Assembly: GCF_008017805.1 (NCBI RefSeq)
Contig: NZ_VRTT01000022.1
Span: 1 to 64,000, forward strand
DNA: 64,000 nucleotides
Reading direction: 5' to 3'
Source of the DNA: Paenibacillus sp. N3.4
GTDB taxonomy: Bacteria; Bacillota; Bacilli; Paenibacillales; NBRC-103111
The position numbers were made by a program, and so were the translations under genes. The notes beneath the pieces are model-generated. The model ran no database searches, was not told the DNA's origin, and saw only the letters and a list, made by a program, of their open reading frames with translations. Shown here piece after piece: positions 17,559-27,968 of the stretch. The first letter of the stretch is position 1; the number at the start of each line of letters is the position of its first letter.

Positions 17559-20500
17559 TCAAACTCCCCCTTCGTCCCAACCCCTATGAGGTACCCGAAT
17601 AGTCACAATAGTCCCACTTGTGCAAGAGATCCCGCTCTCAATGTCGAGCCCCTTGCCGTACACCCTTAGCAAACGCTGATGAATATTGCGTAAGCCGACG
17701 CCCCCTTCGCCTTCGGCCTCCTTCACGAGAATCGATAGTATCGAAGCCTGCATGCCCACTCCGTCGTCCGCGACGGAGATTACGATATCCAAGCCAACCG
17801 CTCGAACCGATAACGTAACCGTTCCACCCTCTTCTTTTTTGGTCACTCCGTGCCTAACCGCATTCTCGACCAGAGGCTGCAGCGTCGTCGGAGGGAGCCA
17901 GCAGTCCGTACCCTCTTCGATTTCATAGCGAACGAGCAACCTATCTCCGAATCGAGCCTTCTCGATTTGCAGATAGGCCTCGACCAGCTCCAGTTCTTTG
18001 CGGAGTGGAACCAACTTCTGTTTGTTCTTGAAATCGAAACTCCCCCGCAAATAACGGCTTAGGTGGAGAAGGAGATCATGCGAGGTCTGCGGCTCGTCCA
18101 ACGACAGGGAGATAATGGTATTCAGCGCGTTATAGAGAAAATGAGGATTGATCTGTGCCTGCAGGAACGCCATCTCCGAACGGATCGCTTCCTCCGCGGA
18201 ACGCTTCATCTCCAGTAAGGTACGCGCTCTCGCCCTCAGCTCTTGCGGATGGAACGGCTTTGTCAGGAAGTCGTTCGCGCCCGCATCGAATCCATACATC
18301 AGATCCTCCGGTTCGCTCCTTACCGTCGTCAATAGAATCGGAAGCTCGGATAACGCATACTTCTCCCGCATGCGGCGGCAGGTCTCGTAGCCGGATAACC
18401 CGGGCATCATCACGTCCAGTATGACCAGGCCAATCCGGTCATCCGAGTTCTCCAACAGCTTCAGAGCTTCCAGACCGCTAGCCGCGGTGATAATCTCGTA
18501 AGGCTCGTCCAAGAGGACCGTTTGCAGCACCCGAAGATTGACCGGGTCATCGTCAACTGCGAGAATCGTCTGCCCTGTCTTTCCTTTACCCCTTGGCCCA
18601 GGAGCTTCGATGGCTTCCAGCTTGGCTGAACGCAGGCGTGCTTCCGCTAATCCGTCGATCGCCATGACCGATGGCGGTGCCGCCTCAGAACCGTTTACAC
18701 CCGAGACCAGTGGGCTTCCTTCCGCAATCGGAATCGTAAACGTGAAGGTGGAGCCCTCGTTCACCTTAGAGGCAACCGTAACCTTGCCCCCATGCAGCTC
18801 GACCAGCCTTCTGGTAATTCCTAGTCCAAGCCCCGCTCCTCCGTATTCCTTCGCGACGGAGGTTCCCTCTTGCTCGAACGAGAGGAATATCTTCTCCTGC
18901 ATATCCTCCGGAATCCCGATGCCGGTATCAGCCACGGCGATATGCAGCATTCCGCCTTCTGTTCGGGCCGAGACGACAACTTGGCCCTCTGGCGTAAATT
19001 TGATCGCGTTGCCAATAAGATTGTATGCGATCTGCAACAACCTGCTCTCGTCAGCCAGCGCATAGGGAAGCGAATCCGGCCAGTCGAGCCTCAGCAGGAC
19101 GGGCTTCTTCCCGATATAGTGGCGGAAAACTTCCTCCTGCGCGGACAAGACCGCCCGAACGTCGACCCTCCTTAGCGTCAGCCGGATCCCGTTATTCTTC
19201 AGCAGCGACAAGTCGAGAATGTCGTTGATCAGATTGGACATGCGGCGCGCCACCGAGACGACGACCTCAAGTTGCTCCCTTTGCGTCTCGCTAAGCGGGC
19301 CGGACTTTCCTTCCGACATGGACTGGGTGAGATTCAGAATGCCGTGCAGCGGCGTTTTCAGTTCGTGCGAGGTATTGGTCAGGAACTCATCTTTCAATCG
19401 GCTCATGGCGATTAATTCCTCCGTCATCGTTCCGATGGTTCGGTACGCGTTCGTGAACCGCCGGGCAAGCTCTAACGCTTCGATGAAGACCAGAAGAATG
19501 AAACCGTAAGGCACCAGCTGCAGATCGATCCAGAGAATCCAGCCATCGCTGTACAAAATGTCGTGAACGGCGGCAGCGACGAACGCAAGCCAGCCCGACA
19601 ACTGCAACAGCGCCCCCGCGCGGCCACGCCACAACGCCAGCGCGAAGCCATAAATGAAGTAGATTAGCGCGAACAGCGATACCATTTTGAAATACCCGAT
19701 CCAATTGGTGTACAACTCCGTAGGCAGCAGCAAGACAGTTCCGATAAATCCAAAGCCGATTCCAACGAGGAGCTTGATGATCTTGCCGTTAAACTCCTTC
19801 GGATATAGACTTCGGACGAATAACGCCGCCATTGTAACGCCGCCGTAGTAGGTCAGATACTCGAGCATAATGACAAGCTTGATATCCGCCCCAGGGTACA
19901 CCTCGACCAGATAGATTCCGCCCACGACCCATTGGCGAACTCCTCCGAGCAAACAGCAGATGCCGAAGTATAAAGTCGATCGGTCGTTACGACGCAGCAG
20001 ATAAACCGCGATCTGGTACAAGCCGAGCAGCGCGCATCCGCCGAACACAGCCATGTCCACGAAGGAATTACGCTCTCTGATATGCTGCATGTCCCGCTCC
20101 GTACCCAACGTCAGGCTATACCAGATGCCGCCTTCCGGATAAATGTCGTTGGAGACTTGGATGAGCAAGTCGAACGCACCGGACTTGGGGTTAAAAACGA
20201 CGGTCTGCGGCCGGTACTCAGATACAGTGTCCGACCCGTCCGTCTTGAATGATCCCGAGCGCGCAATTTCCTGCCCGTCCGCATAAATCTTATAGGCAGG
20301 CGCGATCGCAGGAATCCACAAACCAAGGGGACCCGTATCGCCCTGCGTCAATACTCGGAGCCGGTAGGTTGCGTAACCGCGTCCCTTCATCCCGTAGCGA
20401 GTCCATACACCAGGCACCTCCGCGAGTGTACCCGATTTCACTTCGCCTACACTGTCGATTCCGCCCCCCTCGTCCTCCGGCAACAGCCGCCCGCCGCTCA

Positions 20501-20708
20501 ACATCCAGTCGCCGTTCAACCTAATCGGCCCGTCTTGGTTCAAAGCCCAATCTCTTAGATCGAGAACGCCGTCTTGCGCTCTCGGCTCGGCGCTTCCGGA
20601 AGCCAACCCGAAGATAGACAGCGTCAACGCCGCGATCAACGCGACGACGATGGCTGCCAAAGACACCTTTCTATTTCCACGATTCTGAAGCATGAACACT
20701 CTCACCAC
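17559..20708 (-). CDS. hybrid sensor kinase with 7TM-DISM sensor and two kinase modules
   Basis: A 1049-residue membrane sensor. Order: leader/membrane segment 1-38; extracytoplasmic DISM jelly-roll about 45-205; 7TM-DISM block about 215-415; HisKA with phospho-acceptor H448 (NTSHELKTPLHG); HATPase with DTGIGIP and GGAGLGLGI; a receiver with D765 (LVILDVMMPG) and TKPF; then a second, LytS/His_kinase-type module with H856 (QINPHFLYNALNTI) and its own HATPase (about 925-1040; ENAVRHG, ADDGVG, GLRNIHQRL). So the protein could autophosphorylate at two sites and pass phosphate through its own receiver. Start GTG with GGAAGG eight bases upstream; an internal ATG six codons later is possible. It is co-transcribed with the SARP-type regulator. 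Confidence 0.85.
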   Translation of the reverse strand: MVRVFMLQNRGNRKVSLAAIVVALIAALTLSIFGLASGSAEPRAQDGVLDLRDWALNQDGPIRLNGDWMLSGGRLLPEDEGGGIDSVGEVKSGTLAEVPGVWTRYGMKGRGYATYRLRVLTQGDTGPLGLWIPAIAPAYKIYADGQEIARSGSFKTDGSDTVSEYRPQTVVFNPKSGAFDLLIQVSNDIYPEGGIWYSLTLGTERDMQHIRERNSFVDMAVFGGCALLGLYQIAVYLLRRNDRSTLYFGICCLLGGVRQWVVGGIYLVEVYPGADIKLVIMLEYLTYYGGVTMAALFVRSLYPKEFNGKIIKLLVGIGFGFIGTVLLLPTELYTNWIGYFKMVSLFALIYFIYGFALALWRGRAGALLQLSGWLAFVAAAVHDILYSDGWILWIDLQLVPYGFILLVFIEALELARRFTNAYRTIGTMTEELIAMSRLKDEFLTNTSHELKTPLHGILNLTQSMSEGKSGPLSETQREQLEVVVSVARRMSNLINDILDLSLLKNNGIRLTLRRVDVRAVLSAQEEVFRHYIGKKPVLLRLDWPDSLPYALADESRLLQIAYNLIGNAIKFTPEGQVVVSARTEGGMLHIAVADTGIGIPEDMQEKIFLSFEQEGTSVAKEYGGAGLGLGITRRLVELHGGKVTVASKVNEGSTFTFTIPIAEGSPLVSGVNGSEAAPPSVMAIDGLAEARLRSAKLEAIEAPGPRGKGKTGQTILAVDDDPVNLRVLQTVLLDEPYEIITAASGLEALKLLENSDDRIGLVILDVMMPGLSGYETCRRMREKYALSELPILLTTVRSEPEDLMYGFDAGANDFLTKPFHPQELRARARTLLEMKRSAEEAIRSEMAFLQAQINPHFLYNALNTIISLSLDEPQTSHDLLLHLSRYLRGSFDFKNKQKLVPLRKELELVEAYLQIEKARFGDRLLVRYEIEEGTDCWLPPTTLQPLVENAVRHGVTKKEEGGTVTLSVRAVGLDIVISVADDGVGMQASILSILVKEAEGEGGVGLRNIHQRLLRVYGKGLDIESGISCTSGTIVTIRVPHRGWDEGGV

Positions 20709-20940
20709 CCGACATGCCTTCCGATTCTCAGCATCTATGTAGCCCTATTGTACAGCATCGGTCGAATACTGCGCTATTGGATTGTCGAACGATAGATAGC
20801 TTGAAATCGACAAGCTCCTTTGCGAAGCCGGGATTCGCAAAACTTTTGACCTCCCTACGCTCGCTGTGTTTCAGTTGCTATTTCACTTGTTTTCGAAGGT
20901 AAGAGCGGCCGTTTCTTTCACAGGAGCCATAGAAGAGAAA

Positions 20941-20988
20941 TGAAAAAGGCGACCCATAAGCAGGAACTTATGCGGTCGCCTTTCTTCA
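20941..20988. terminator. bidirectional intrinsic terminator
   Basis: AAAGGCGACC-CATAAG pairs with CTTATG-CGGTCGCCTTT, with T-rich tails on both sides. Confidence 0.7.
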
Positions 20989-21339
20989 CATTCTCACGGC
21001 TTCAAGCTCTCGATCGGCTCGCTCTCATAGTCAGATTTCCAAGGCTGGAGCGGTCCCTTTACGCCTTTACAGCCCCTTTCAATTCCTCCAAGAAGATCAT
21101 CATCGTATTAGGACCACGCCCGATAAAATCATGCAGCCTCATCACATACTATTAGTACAACCGTTCATAGACGGCCTGCCTGAGAAATCCATATCTCTCG
21201 TTGGTCTGGATTTGAATTGTGTTACCGAATATAAGTACAATCCACCCTTGAGGATGAAATTTTCCTTTACACTTATTGAAAAATGATTGCATTTTTCCAA
21301 AAAAAGTCCGAGCTTCCGGATTATTCCGGCAGGATGGAC

Positions 21340-21446
21340 AAAGGGAGAACATCAATTTTAACCATATTATTAGAATTGCTGAGGCTTTGAATATTGAAGA
21401 TATTCGGGAGATCATTGGTCTTGTTGTGGATGGTAGTGCCGAGGGT
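21340..21446 (+). pseudogene. possible XRE-type HTH fragment
   Basis: A short plus-strand frame reads GENINFNHIIRIAEALNIED and then IREIIGLVVDG, like the last two helices of an XRE DNA-binding domain. The front of the domain is absent. Given the other XRE remnant at 28.4 kb and the intact gene at 39.0 kb, this may be a third, older copy. Confidence 0.25.
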
Positions 21447-21597
21447 GAGTTTAACAATACAGAACGAAAAAAACACCAATTCTAGGTCTTTTGTCTTTTC
21501 GCGTTTGTAACGGAATGCACTAGCTCAAATCCATTGTCATCCAAGCAAAATCATGTTATTTGTCCAAAATGGATCACATTGAGCGCACAAAAATAAC

Positions 21598-21641
21598 AGA
21601 CCTGTCCAAGTACCAGACAGGTCTGCTTATTTTGTAGTGAA
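21598..21641 (-). terminator. intrinsic terminator of the SLH-protein gene
   Basis: AGACCTGTC and GACAGGTCT around a nine-base loop, followed on the minus strand by GTTATTTTTG, a few bases after the stop codon at 21645. Confidence 0.85.
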
Positions 21642-21644
21642 GAT

Positions 21645-24600
21645 TTAGTTCAAACTATCTATGAGTATTTTCACTTGAGGATTGAGGTTCAACGCATTCA
21701 GTAATACCGTCAGAGCCTCAGCGCGTGTGGCATTGCCCTGCGGATCAAATACGCCATCCTTCTTGCCATTAATAATACCTGCTTCTGCTGCATCCTTAAT
21801 TGAATTCGCTGCATAAGAGCTTGCACGGGAAATATCCGTAAATTTACCTTTGGAAGCATCTTTGTTCACACGATCCAAGTTCACAATTCGGGATAGGATG
21901 ATGACGATTTCTTCCCGGCTGATCGTTTGGTCGGGCTTGAATGTTCCATCGTCATAACCACCAAGTACTCCTGCATTAGCGAGTTTTTCAATAGCATCTT
22001 TGGCCCAGTGACTGCCAATATCGCTCAGTACAATAGAATGATTAGCACTACCGCTGATATCGAATACGCGAGAGATGAGCGTCGCGAACTCCGAACGTGT
22101 GATTTTGCCGTCAGGATGGTACGTCCCATCTCCATAACCTTCGATAACGTGCAGTTTTACGAACGTATCGATCGTCTTTTCAGCCCAGTGGCCTTTAATA
22201 TCAGCTAATTCAATCTTGACATTAGCTTTCTTAGCTTCTGCAACCATAGACTCGAAAGCATTAATTAAGTTTACAATATTAACAATGCTGCTCTTGAATA
22301 CATCAACCGTAGGTTGCGTAGGTTCAGGAGTCGGTGTCGGATGAGGTGTTACAGGCGGAACTGTCGTCGTTGGCGTTCCTCCTGTTTGTGTTGGTGTTCC
22401 TGTTCCTTCTGCTACAACTGGCGTTGCACTTACAATATTAGAATAAGTACTTTCCGTTACTGTGTTTGCTGCAGATGTTTTGAAATAATACACAATACCA
22501 TTTGTTAATCCAGTCACCTGATAAGCTGCTGCTGTTACTGTAGTAGGAGTGCTGATTAAATGATAGGTTGAATGATCTTGTGATTGATAGACATTATAAT
22601 AAGTAGCTCCCGTAACGGACGACCAAGTTAAAAGGATTTGTGAATCTCCAGCTTTCGCAACAAGGTTTGTTGGCGCTGTAAGTTCTGCTGGTGTCTCTGG
22701 TATTTTTGGCGATGCTGTTACTGTAATTGTTGCTGTTCCTATTTTATTAGAATCCTCGGTTGATGTTGCAGTAATGGTATAGTCACCTGTCGCTGCATTT
22801 GCTGCTACTGTTACTAATCCATTCTCACCAACTGTTACTTTTGAACTCTCATCGCTGCTTGCCCATCTTATTGTTTGTGCCGCTCCGCCAACCACCGTTA
22901 CTGTAGCTGTCAGTTGCTGAGTTTCGCCTTGGGCAACACTCGCTGTTGTTGGACTTACGCTTACACTTATTACTGCCGCCGTTGGTTGTACGACGCTTTT
23001 CGCCGGAACAGTGACGGTGATGCTTGCCGTGTCCGCCTTCGAGTTATCGCTCAATCTCGTTACTTCCAGCACGAGATTCACCGCCCTGTCCGCGCTCGGC
23101 GGTATGATTGTACCGTTTAACGCAATGACGCTTGTATTGCTAGATGTCTTAATGGCTACGGTATAGCCTGCTGGTACGCTAGGCAGCGTCAACTTCGTCG
23201 CGTCCTTCACTGGCGATATCAATGCCGTGATGGAATCGGCCACGATTTGGGCGCTAGCATTAGCGGCTATGTTGATCGTTACACTCGCAAGGTTGGATTC
23301 CATTTTACCGTCATTTGCCTTGAACGTAAACGTATCCGTACCTGTAGCTCCCGGATTCGGCGTATACGTAAACGAACCTGTTGCCGAATTCGTAACCACT
23401 GCCGTTCCTTTAGTTCCATTCGTTACAATGCTGTAAGACAGCGCGTCTCCATCCACATCGATTGCGCTCAGTGTGCCACTTATTGCCGTATTCTGAGGCC
23501 CGTTGAATGCCGCATCGCTTGCAACTGGCGCATGATTCGAAGTCTGAATATTGACAGTAATCACAGCCGCATCAGAATCAGCAATACCGTCGTTTGCCAT
23601 GAACGTAAACGTATCCGTACCGGTTGCTCCCGGATTCGGCGTATACGTAAACGCACCTGTCGCTGGATTTATGACAACTGCCGTTCCTTTCGCAGCATTG
23701 ACTGTAATCGTATACGTAAGAGCATCCCCATCATAACGGCTAACCGCCAAATTTCCGCTATATACAGCGTCTTGCACTGTGTTCACAACTGCGCTTACAG
23801 CCGTAGGGTTCTCGTATAAAGAGAGTGAAAAATCGTCTATATACGCTACTTTTCCATCGTTGCTCGCAGTTGTATTTTTCCATGAGTAGATATTGGCAGA
23901 TGTGTTCGTGGCGCCTGTTTTGAAAATGATTTTTCCCTCTGAAAAGCTCAATGTGCCTATCGATTTCGAAATTTGCGTACCACCATAATTTTTGACGCCA
24001 AAGCTTTGGGTATTTCCGGCATCCATAACTTTGATCCAACCTCTAGCTACATAGTTAGTATTCGGTGTCAAACCGCTTACCACTTGTTCAGCACCTGAAT
24101 TATTGCTAATAAACTTCACAGCATTGCTGCCGGAATGCACATTGGCCGGCTCGCTAATGATTGTGGCGCCAGTACCATAGAACGAAGACCAGCCAGGAGG
24201 AGGCGCGGTTGTACCTGCTTCGAATCCACCGTTTTGCAGCAGATTTGATTGAGCAATCGCTACGGTTACTGTGCCGACGCCAGAATCCAACGAGCCATCC
24301 GATGCTTTGAACGTAAAGCTGTCGTTCCCTGTCACTCCCGGATTTGGCGTATATACGAAAGCGCCCGTACCGCTATCTATTAGCTGAACAGTCCCTAGTA
24401 ACCCGTTGCTAACGATCGAAAAGTGGAGCTGATCGCCGTCGGGGTCACTCGCAGACAGTGTCCCGGTTACCGTGCGGTCTGCTTTCACACTGTATTTCGC
24501 ATTCGAGATCAAAGGCCGGTGATTAATTCCCGGTGTATCGCCCTGGAATTCGAATGCTCCGAGGTCCGGGAATCCTTTATACAATGGATTACCCTTATAG

Positions 24601-27600
24601 TCTTTGCCGCCGTTATTACTCATCACAATTCCTGCATTAATCGCCGGGGAATCCGGCTTCAATTCGTAAGCATTTGCTGTCAGCAGCCCTGTTCCTGCAC
24701 CGCCCGGATTCACAAACTTTGGATCGGCAGTAACTTTGTTCGGATCGCTAGGCTCAGCTGCTGGATGAACGCCGCCCGCCTCATAGAACACATTGTTGCT
24801 GAATAAGGCATTGCTCCAGCTGTTATTCAACCAATTGGTTGGGGTGGTCGTGTTCGTGTTATAGAAAATATTATTAAAGAAACTGTAACCTTTCTTCACC
24901 GTATTGCCCGAACCCATAATTTGGTTCTTACTGCCATCATAATAAAACACATTATTATAAATGGCACCCGTCGTCTTCTCATCAAATGCGAAATGTCTGA
25001 ATATAATACCGTCGTTCTGGCTCACGTTGTAGCGCAGTACATCATTATCATTGGTTCCCATGAGGAGCATAAAGCCCATCGGATTGTCATGGCTGTAATT
25101 GTACTGGTATACGGTATTAATCAGGTATTCATCAAAGTCAAAGGCACAGCCATCCTGATTACTAGCAGGTCCTCCGGTAACTTCGTTATATTGAAGAAGA
25201 GTGTTTTTGGCGACAGCCAGCCAAATCCCTGCAATGGCGTTACTGCTTGCCACCCGAGTGCCGAATTTGCTCAGGTAGTTGAATTCCACCACGGCCCCAT
25301 CGGTATCGCGCAAAATAATGCCATCACCGCCGACATCCTCCATGGTGTTGTGGCCGATATAAAAATTCGTGTTCCAATTACCAAATTTATAAGTGGCTGT
25401 TGTTCCAAACGAATCGTCATTCACATAGTTCGTATGAGCCGCAACGCGAATAGCAACGCGATCCACTTTACGAATCGTATTATTTTCAACCCTCACATCA
25501 TTAAATCTGGCGGTTGTCGGTTGGCTCGTCGGAGCCGTCCCTTTCACAACACCGATGATTCCGCCGTTTTCTTTAGGGCCTGCGTTGTTGTTACCGTCAA
25601 TATCATGCACATAGCAGTTTCGGATATAAATGTGGTTATACACCCGATCACTTTCATTGGCATCAATGGTAAAGAAGATACCCGCTCTAAGAGCAGCAGC
25701 GTTGTTGTTCTCGGTCGTAAAGTCGTCGTCATTCGTTACTTCCAGGTTATTGATTTCCCAGTATTCCTGATTTTTCAGAAAAACGGCCCCTGTGTTGTAG
25801 GTTGTCGTCGAATTGTAAATCGTAGTATCGAAATTATTGCCCTGTCCATTGATGACGGGCTTGTTGCCCGTGCCGTATTGGTCGATGACGATCGGACTGC
25901 CATCTGCTCCTGAACCTTTGGGCCATAATTGACCGTTCCACGAATCACCTGCTTTTAACAAAATTTTGTCGCTAGGGATAAATGTTGTGCCGTTGACTTT
26001 ATTGAGTGTTTTCCATGGTGTAGCCGCACTTAACCCATCATTCGCATCATCTCCTGAAGATGAGCTGACATAGAAGGTATGGCTTCCTTGTCCTAAAATC
26101 GTGATTGTACATTGATCCACGACACCGCTGCCGTCCTGAGCAGTTGCTTTTACGGTCACGATTCCATTTGAAATGGCCGTCAATAAGCCCGTGCTGCTGA
26201 TCGACGCACTTCCCGTCCCATTTTCTACCGTCCAGGCTACGTTATTCGTTGCCGCTCCCCCAGGCTGAGCGGTCGCTCCCATTTGAAGTTGACCTGCGCG
26301 CGAAGTTATTGCTGTTGCACCGCCTGCTCCTGCAACGGTCAGAGATGAAATTTTAACATCGAATGTCAGCTGCAGCTTATTACTCTTTACGCCGCCAGCG
26401 TCATTGGACGTTGCTTGAATTTGCACGGTTCCGGCTTTGACTGGTGTTAGAACACCTGTGTGCGATATCGTAGCAACGTCTGTTCCTTGCACAATAGCCC
26501 ATGTGACGGATGGATCTGCCGTGTCAGCCGGTACGATTGAAGCGCTAAGCTGAACAGGATCAAGTGTGTTAAAGCTTGTAGCTCCCGATGGCGCTTGTAT
26601 CGTGATGCCTGCTGCCTTTATGGTTTGCCCAGATATCGTAATCAGAATGCTGTTGGAAATTTCCGGCTTAACCGTGGAGGTGGCCGTTACTTTTACTGTC
26701 CCATTCCCCTTTGCAGACAATAAACCAGTTGCAGATATTTCAGCTTTGTTTGTCGGAGTGCCGTCTGTATTTTCCACTTTCCATGTAACCATAGAAGGTG
26801 CGCCGGCAGGATTTACAGCTGCTGTCATTTGCAGTGTACCTGCATCTGCTGTAATGGCAGCTGCACTGCCTTGACCGGACACGGTTAAACCTTGTAAATC
26901 AGCAGTCGTAACGGGAATCGATATAGTAGCAGATAGGCTCGTACCAAGCTTGGTCGTTTTAATGTCGTCATAATAAGTATCGGAATTATTAGGCAGCCAA
27001 TTTCCGAGCAAAGCAACATATTGGTATTTGGTTTCGGCAGTTGTCGTTCCAACCAGAGTTCCGTCTATGTACATTTTGGCGTCCGTGCCCGAGGTCAGAT
27101 CCCATTTGAACTCATGCCAGGCTGGCGCTGTTCCACGATTTACTGATGTAGCGGAAAAAGAGGAAGACATCAGTCTTGATGTGAATTTAGTCCCCGATCC
27201 CGTACTGCCATCCCAATGTTCCCCCAGGAGTAACCCGGCTGAGACATTTACAGCCCCAGAGGTGGTTTGAGTACCTACATAAATATTGTTTCTAGATTGG
27301 TCAGCAGGGGAAACAGCGCCAGCGGAACCATTATAAAACCATGCCGTAACGATACCATTCAAGGCTGTGCCCATATCTACCCTTACGGTATTAGTTGTTG
27401 GTCCTGAGCGATTAGCGCTATACGAGCCGCTATGTGCTGGAACGCCAGCACCTGTTTTGGCAACTACCGATGTAGTTGTTGTGTTAGTAGCTCCCGGGTC
27501 ATAAGTAAAGCTGCCTAAATTCCCATTTTCAAAGCCTTCAAAATATTTCACATCGAGATACTTGACGTCAGCCTTAACATCAACAGGGACATTGCCCGCA

Positions 27601-27968
27601 GAGCCATCGTATGTCAAAATGCCTGTTGCGTCATTGATCGTTACGCCTTGAGCGGTTGAAGAATAATGAACGCTGCTCAATTGGGGAGCTGTTGAGTTGG
27701 AAGCAGTGGTTTTCTTCAACTCGATATCAGATCCGTCGCTCATGTGCGCCATTACTTTTAACTGCACTTGCTCGCCAAGCGTCACGATCTCCGATTTGTC
27801 AGCAACAACATAGGTGCTAACTACCGTGGGAATGGCCGATGGTGATGGAATGACTGCCGCATAGGCTGTATTGCTACTGCTTCCTACAGAAAAATTAGCC
27901 ACATTAACAACCAAAAGTGAAACAACACCGATAGATACAGTGCGTTTTAACGTTTTAATAAATTGCAT
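21645..27968 (-). CDS. SLH-anchored multidomain surface protein with beta-helix core
   Basis: A 2107-residue exported protein. Signal peptide 1-37 (ends TAYA). Then a LamG-like segment with FEGFENGNLGSF (about 145-340), several Big_2-type Ig domains (about 345-625), and a right-handed beta-helix core (about 630-1160) opening with FYVSSSSGDDANDGLSAATP, the DUF1565-like start of many polysaccharide-active proteins. Next come three cadherin/VCBS-like repeats with YTPNPGATGTDTFTFKANDG, split by a carbohydrate-binding-like module (NGGFEAG...), more Big domains, an FN3 domain, a Pro/Thr linker and three SLH repeats at about 1930-2107. The SLH repeats carry IKGHWAEKTID, IGSHWAKDAIE and a degenerate third. 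It should be held to cell-wall pyruvylated polymer and probably binds or cleaves polysaccharide. ATG with AAAGGAG nine bases upstream. No catalytic residues assignable by eye. Confidence 0.85.
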   Translation of the reverse strand: MQFIKTLKRTVSIGVVSLLVVNVANFSVGSSSNTAYAAVIPSPSAIPTVVSTYVVADKSEIVTLGEQVQLKVMAHMSDGSDIELKKTTASNSTAPQLSSVHYSSTAQGVTINDATGILTYDGSAGNVPVDVKADVKYLDVKYFEGFENGNLGSFTYDPGATNTTTTSVVAKTGAGVPAHSGSYSANRSGPTTNTVRVDMGTALNGIVTAWFYNGSAGAVSPADQSRNNIYVGTQTTSGAVNVSAGLLLGEHWDGSTGSGTKFTSRLMSSSFSATSVNRGTAPAWHEFKWDLTSGTDAKMYIDGTLVGTTTAETKYQYVALLGNWLPNNSDTYYDDIKTTKLGTSLSATISIPVTTADLQGLTVSGQGSAAAITADAGTLQMTAAVNPAGAPSMVTWKVENTDGTPTNKAEISATGLLSAKGNGTVKVTATSTVKPEISNSILITISGQTIKAAGITIQAPSGATSFNTLDPVQLSASIVPADTADPSVTWAIVQGTDVATISHTGVLTPVKAGTVQIQATSNDAGGVKSNKLQLTFDVKISSLTVAGAGGATAITSRAGQLQMGATAQPGGAATNNVAWTVENGTGSASISSTGLLTAISNGIVTVKATAQDGSGVVDQCTITILGQGSHTFYVSSSSGDDANDGLSAATPWKTLNKVNGTTFIPSDKILLKAGDSWNGQLWPKGSGADGSPIVIDQYGTGNKPVINGQGNNFDTTIYNSTTTYNTGAVFLKNQEYWEINNLEVTNDDDFTTENNNAAALRAGIFFTIDANESDRVYNHIYIRNCYVHDIDGNNNAGPKENGGIIGVVKGTAPTSQPTTARFNDVRVENNTIRKVDRVAIRVAAHTNYVNDDSFGTTATYKFGNWNTNFYIGHNTMEDVGGDGIILRDTDGAVVEFNYLSKFGTRVASSNAIAGIWLAVAKNTLLQYNEVTGGPASNQDGCAFDFDEYLINTVYQYNYSHDNPMGFMLLMGTNDNDVLRYNVSQNDGIIFRHFAFDEKTTGAIYNNVFYYDGSKNQIMGSGNTVKKGYSFFNNIFYNTNTTTPTNWLNNSWSNALFSNNVFYEAGGVHPAAEPSDPNKVTADPKFVNPGGAGTGLLTANAYELKPDSPAINAGIVMSNNGGKDYKGNPLYKGFPDLGAFEFQGDTPGINHRPLISNAKYSVKADRTVTGTLSASDPDGDQLHFSIVSNGLLGTVQLIDSGTGAFVYTPNPGVTGNDSFTFKASDGSLDSGVGTVTVAIAQSNLLQNGGFEAGTTAPPPGWSSFYGTGATIISEPANVHSGSNAVKFISNNSGAEQVVSGLTPNTNYVARGWIKVMDAGNTQSFGVKNYGGTQISKSIGTLSFSEGKIIFKTGATNTSANIYSWKNTTASNDGKVAYIDDFSLSLYENPTAVSAVVNTVQDAVYSGNLAVSRYDGDALTYTITVNAAKGTAVVINPATGAFTYTPNPGATGTDTFTFMANDGIADSDAAVITVNIQTSNHAPVASDAAFNGPQNTAISGTLSAIDVDGDALSYSIVTNGTKGTAVVTNSATGSFTYTPNPGATGTDTFTFKANDGKMESNLASVTINIAANASAQIVADSITALISPVKDATKLTLPSVPAGYTVAIKTSSNTSVIALNGTIIPPSADRAVNLVLEVTRLSDNSKADTASITVTVPAKSVVQPTAAVISVSVSPTTASVAQGETQQLTATVTVVGGAAQTIRWASSDESSKVTVGENGLVTVAANAATGDYTITATSTEDSNKIGTATITVTASPKIPETPAELTAPTNLVAKAGDSQILLTWSSVTGATYYNVYQSQDHSTYHLISTPTTVTAAAYQVTGLTNGIVYYFKTSAANTVTESTYSNIVSATPVVAEGTGTPTQTGGTPTTTVPPVTPHPTPTPEPTQPTVDVFKSSIVNIVNLINAFESMVAEAKKANVKIELADIKGHWAEKTIDTFVKLHVIEGYGDGTYHPDGKITRSEFATLISRVFDISGSANHSIVLSDIGSHWAKDAIEKLANAGVLGGYDDGTFKPDQTISREEIVIILSRIVNLDRVNKDASKGKFTDISRASSYAANSIKDAAEAGIINGKKDGVFDPQGNATRAEALTVLLNALNLNPQVKILIDSLN

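Larger units (their letters stand above)
20709..21597. other. intergenic stretch with scattered remnants
   Basis: About 900 bases before the SLH gene's terminator. It holds a strong hairpin at 20941-20988 and a short frame resembling the end of an XRE helix-turn-helix near 21340-21446. Nothing else is supported. Confidence 0.4.

Noticed and set aside
24921..25913. 330-codon open frame on the plus strand inside the SLH gene
   Set aside because: It is opposite to a clearly coding gene with signal peptide and known domains, has no ribosome binding site and no family pattern.
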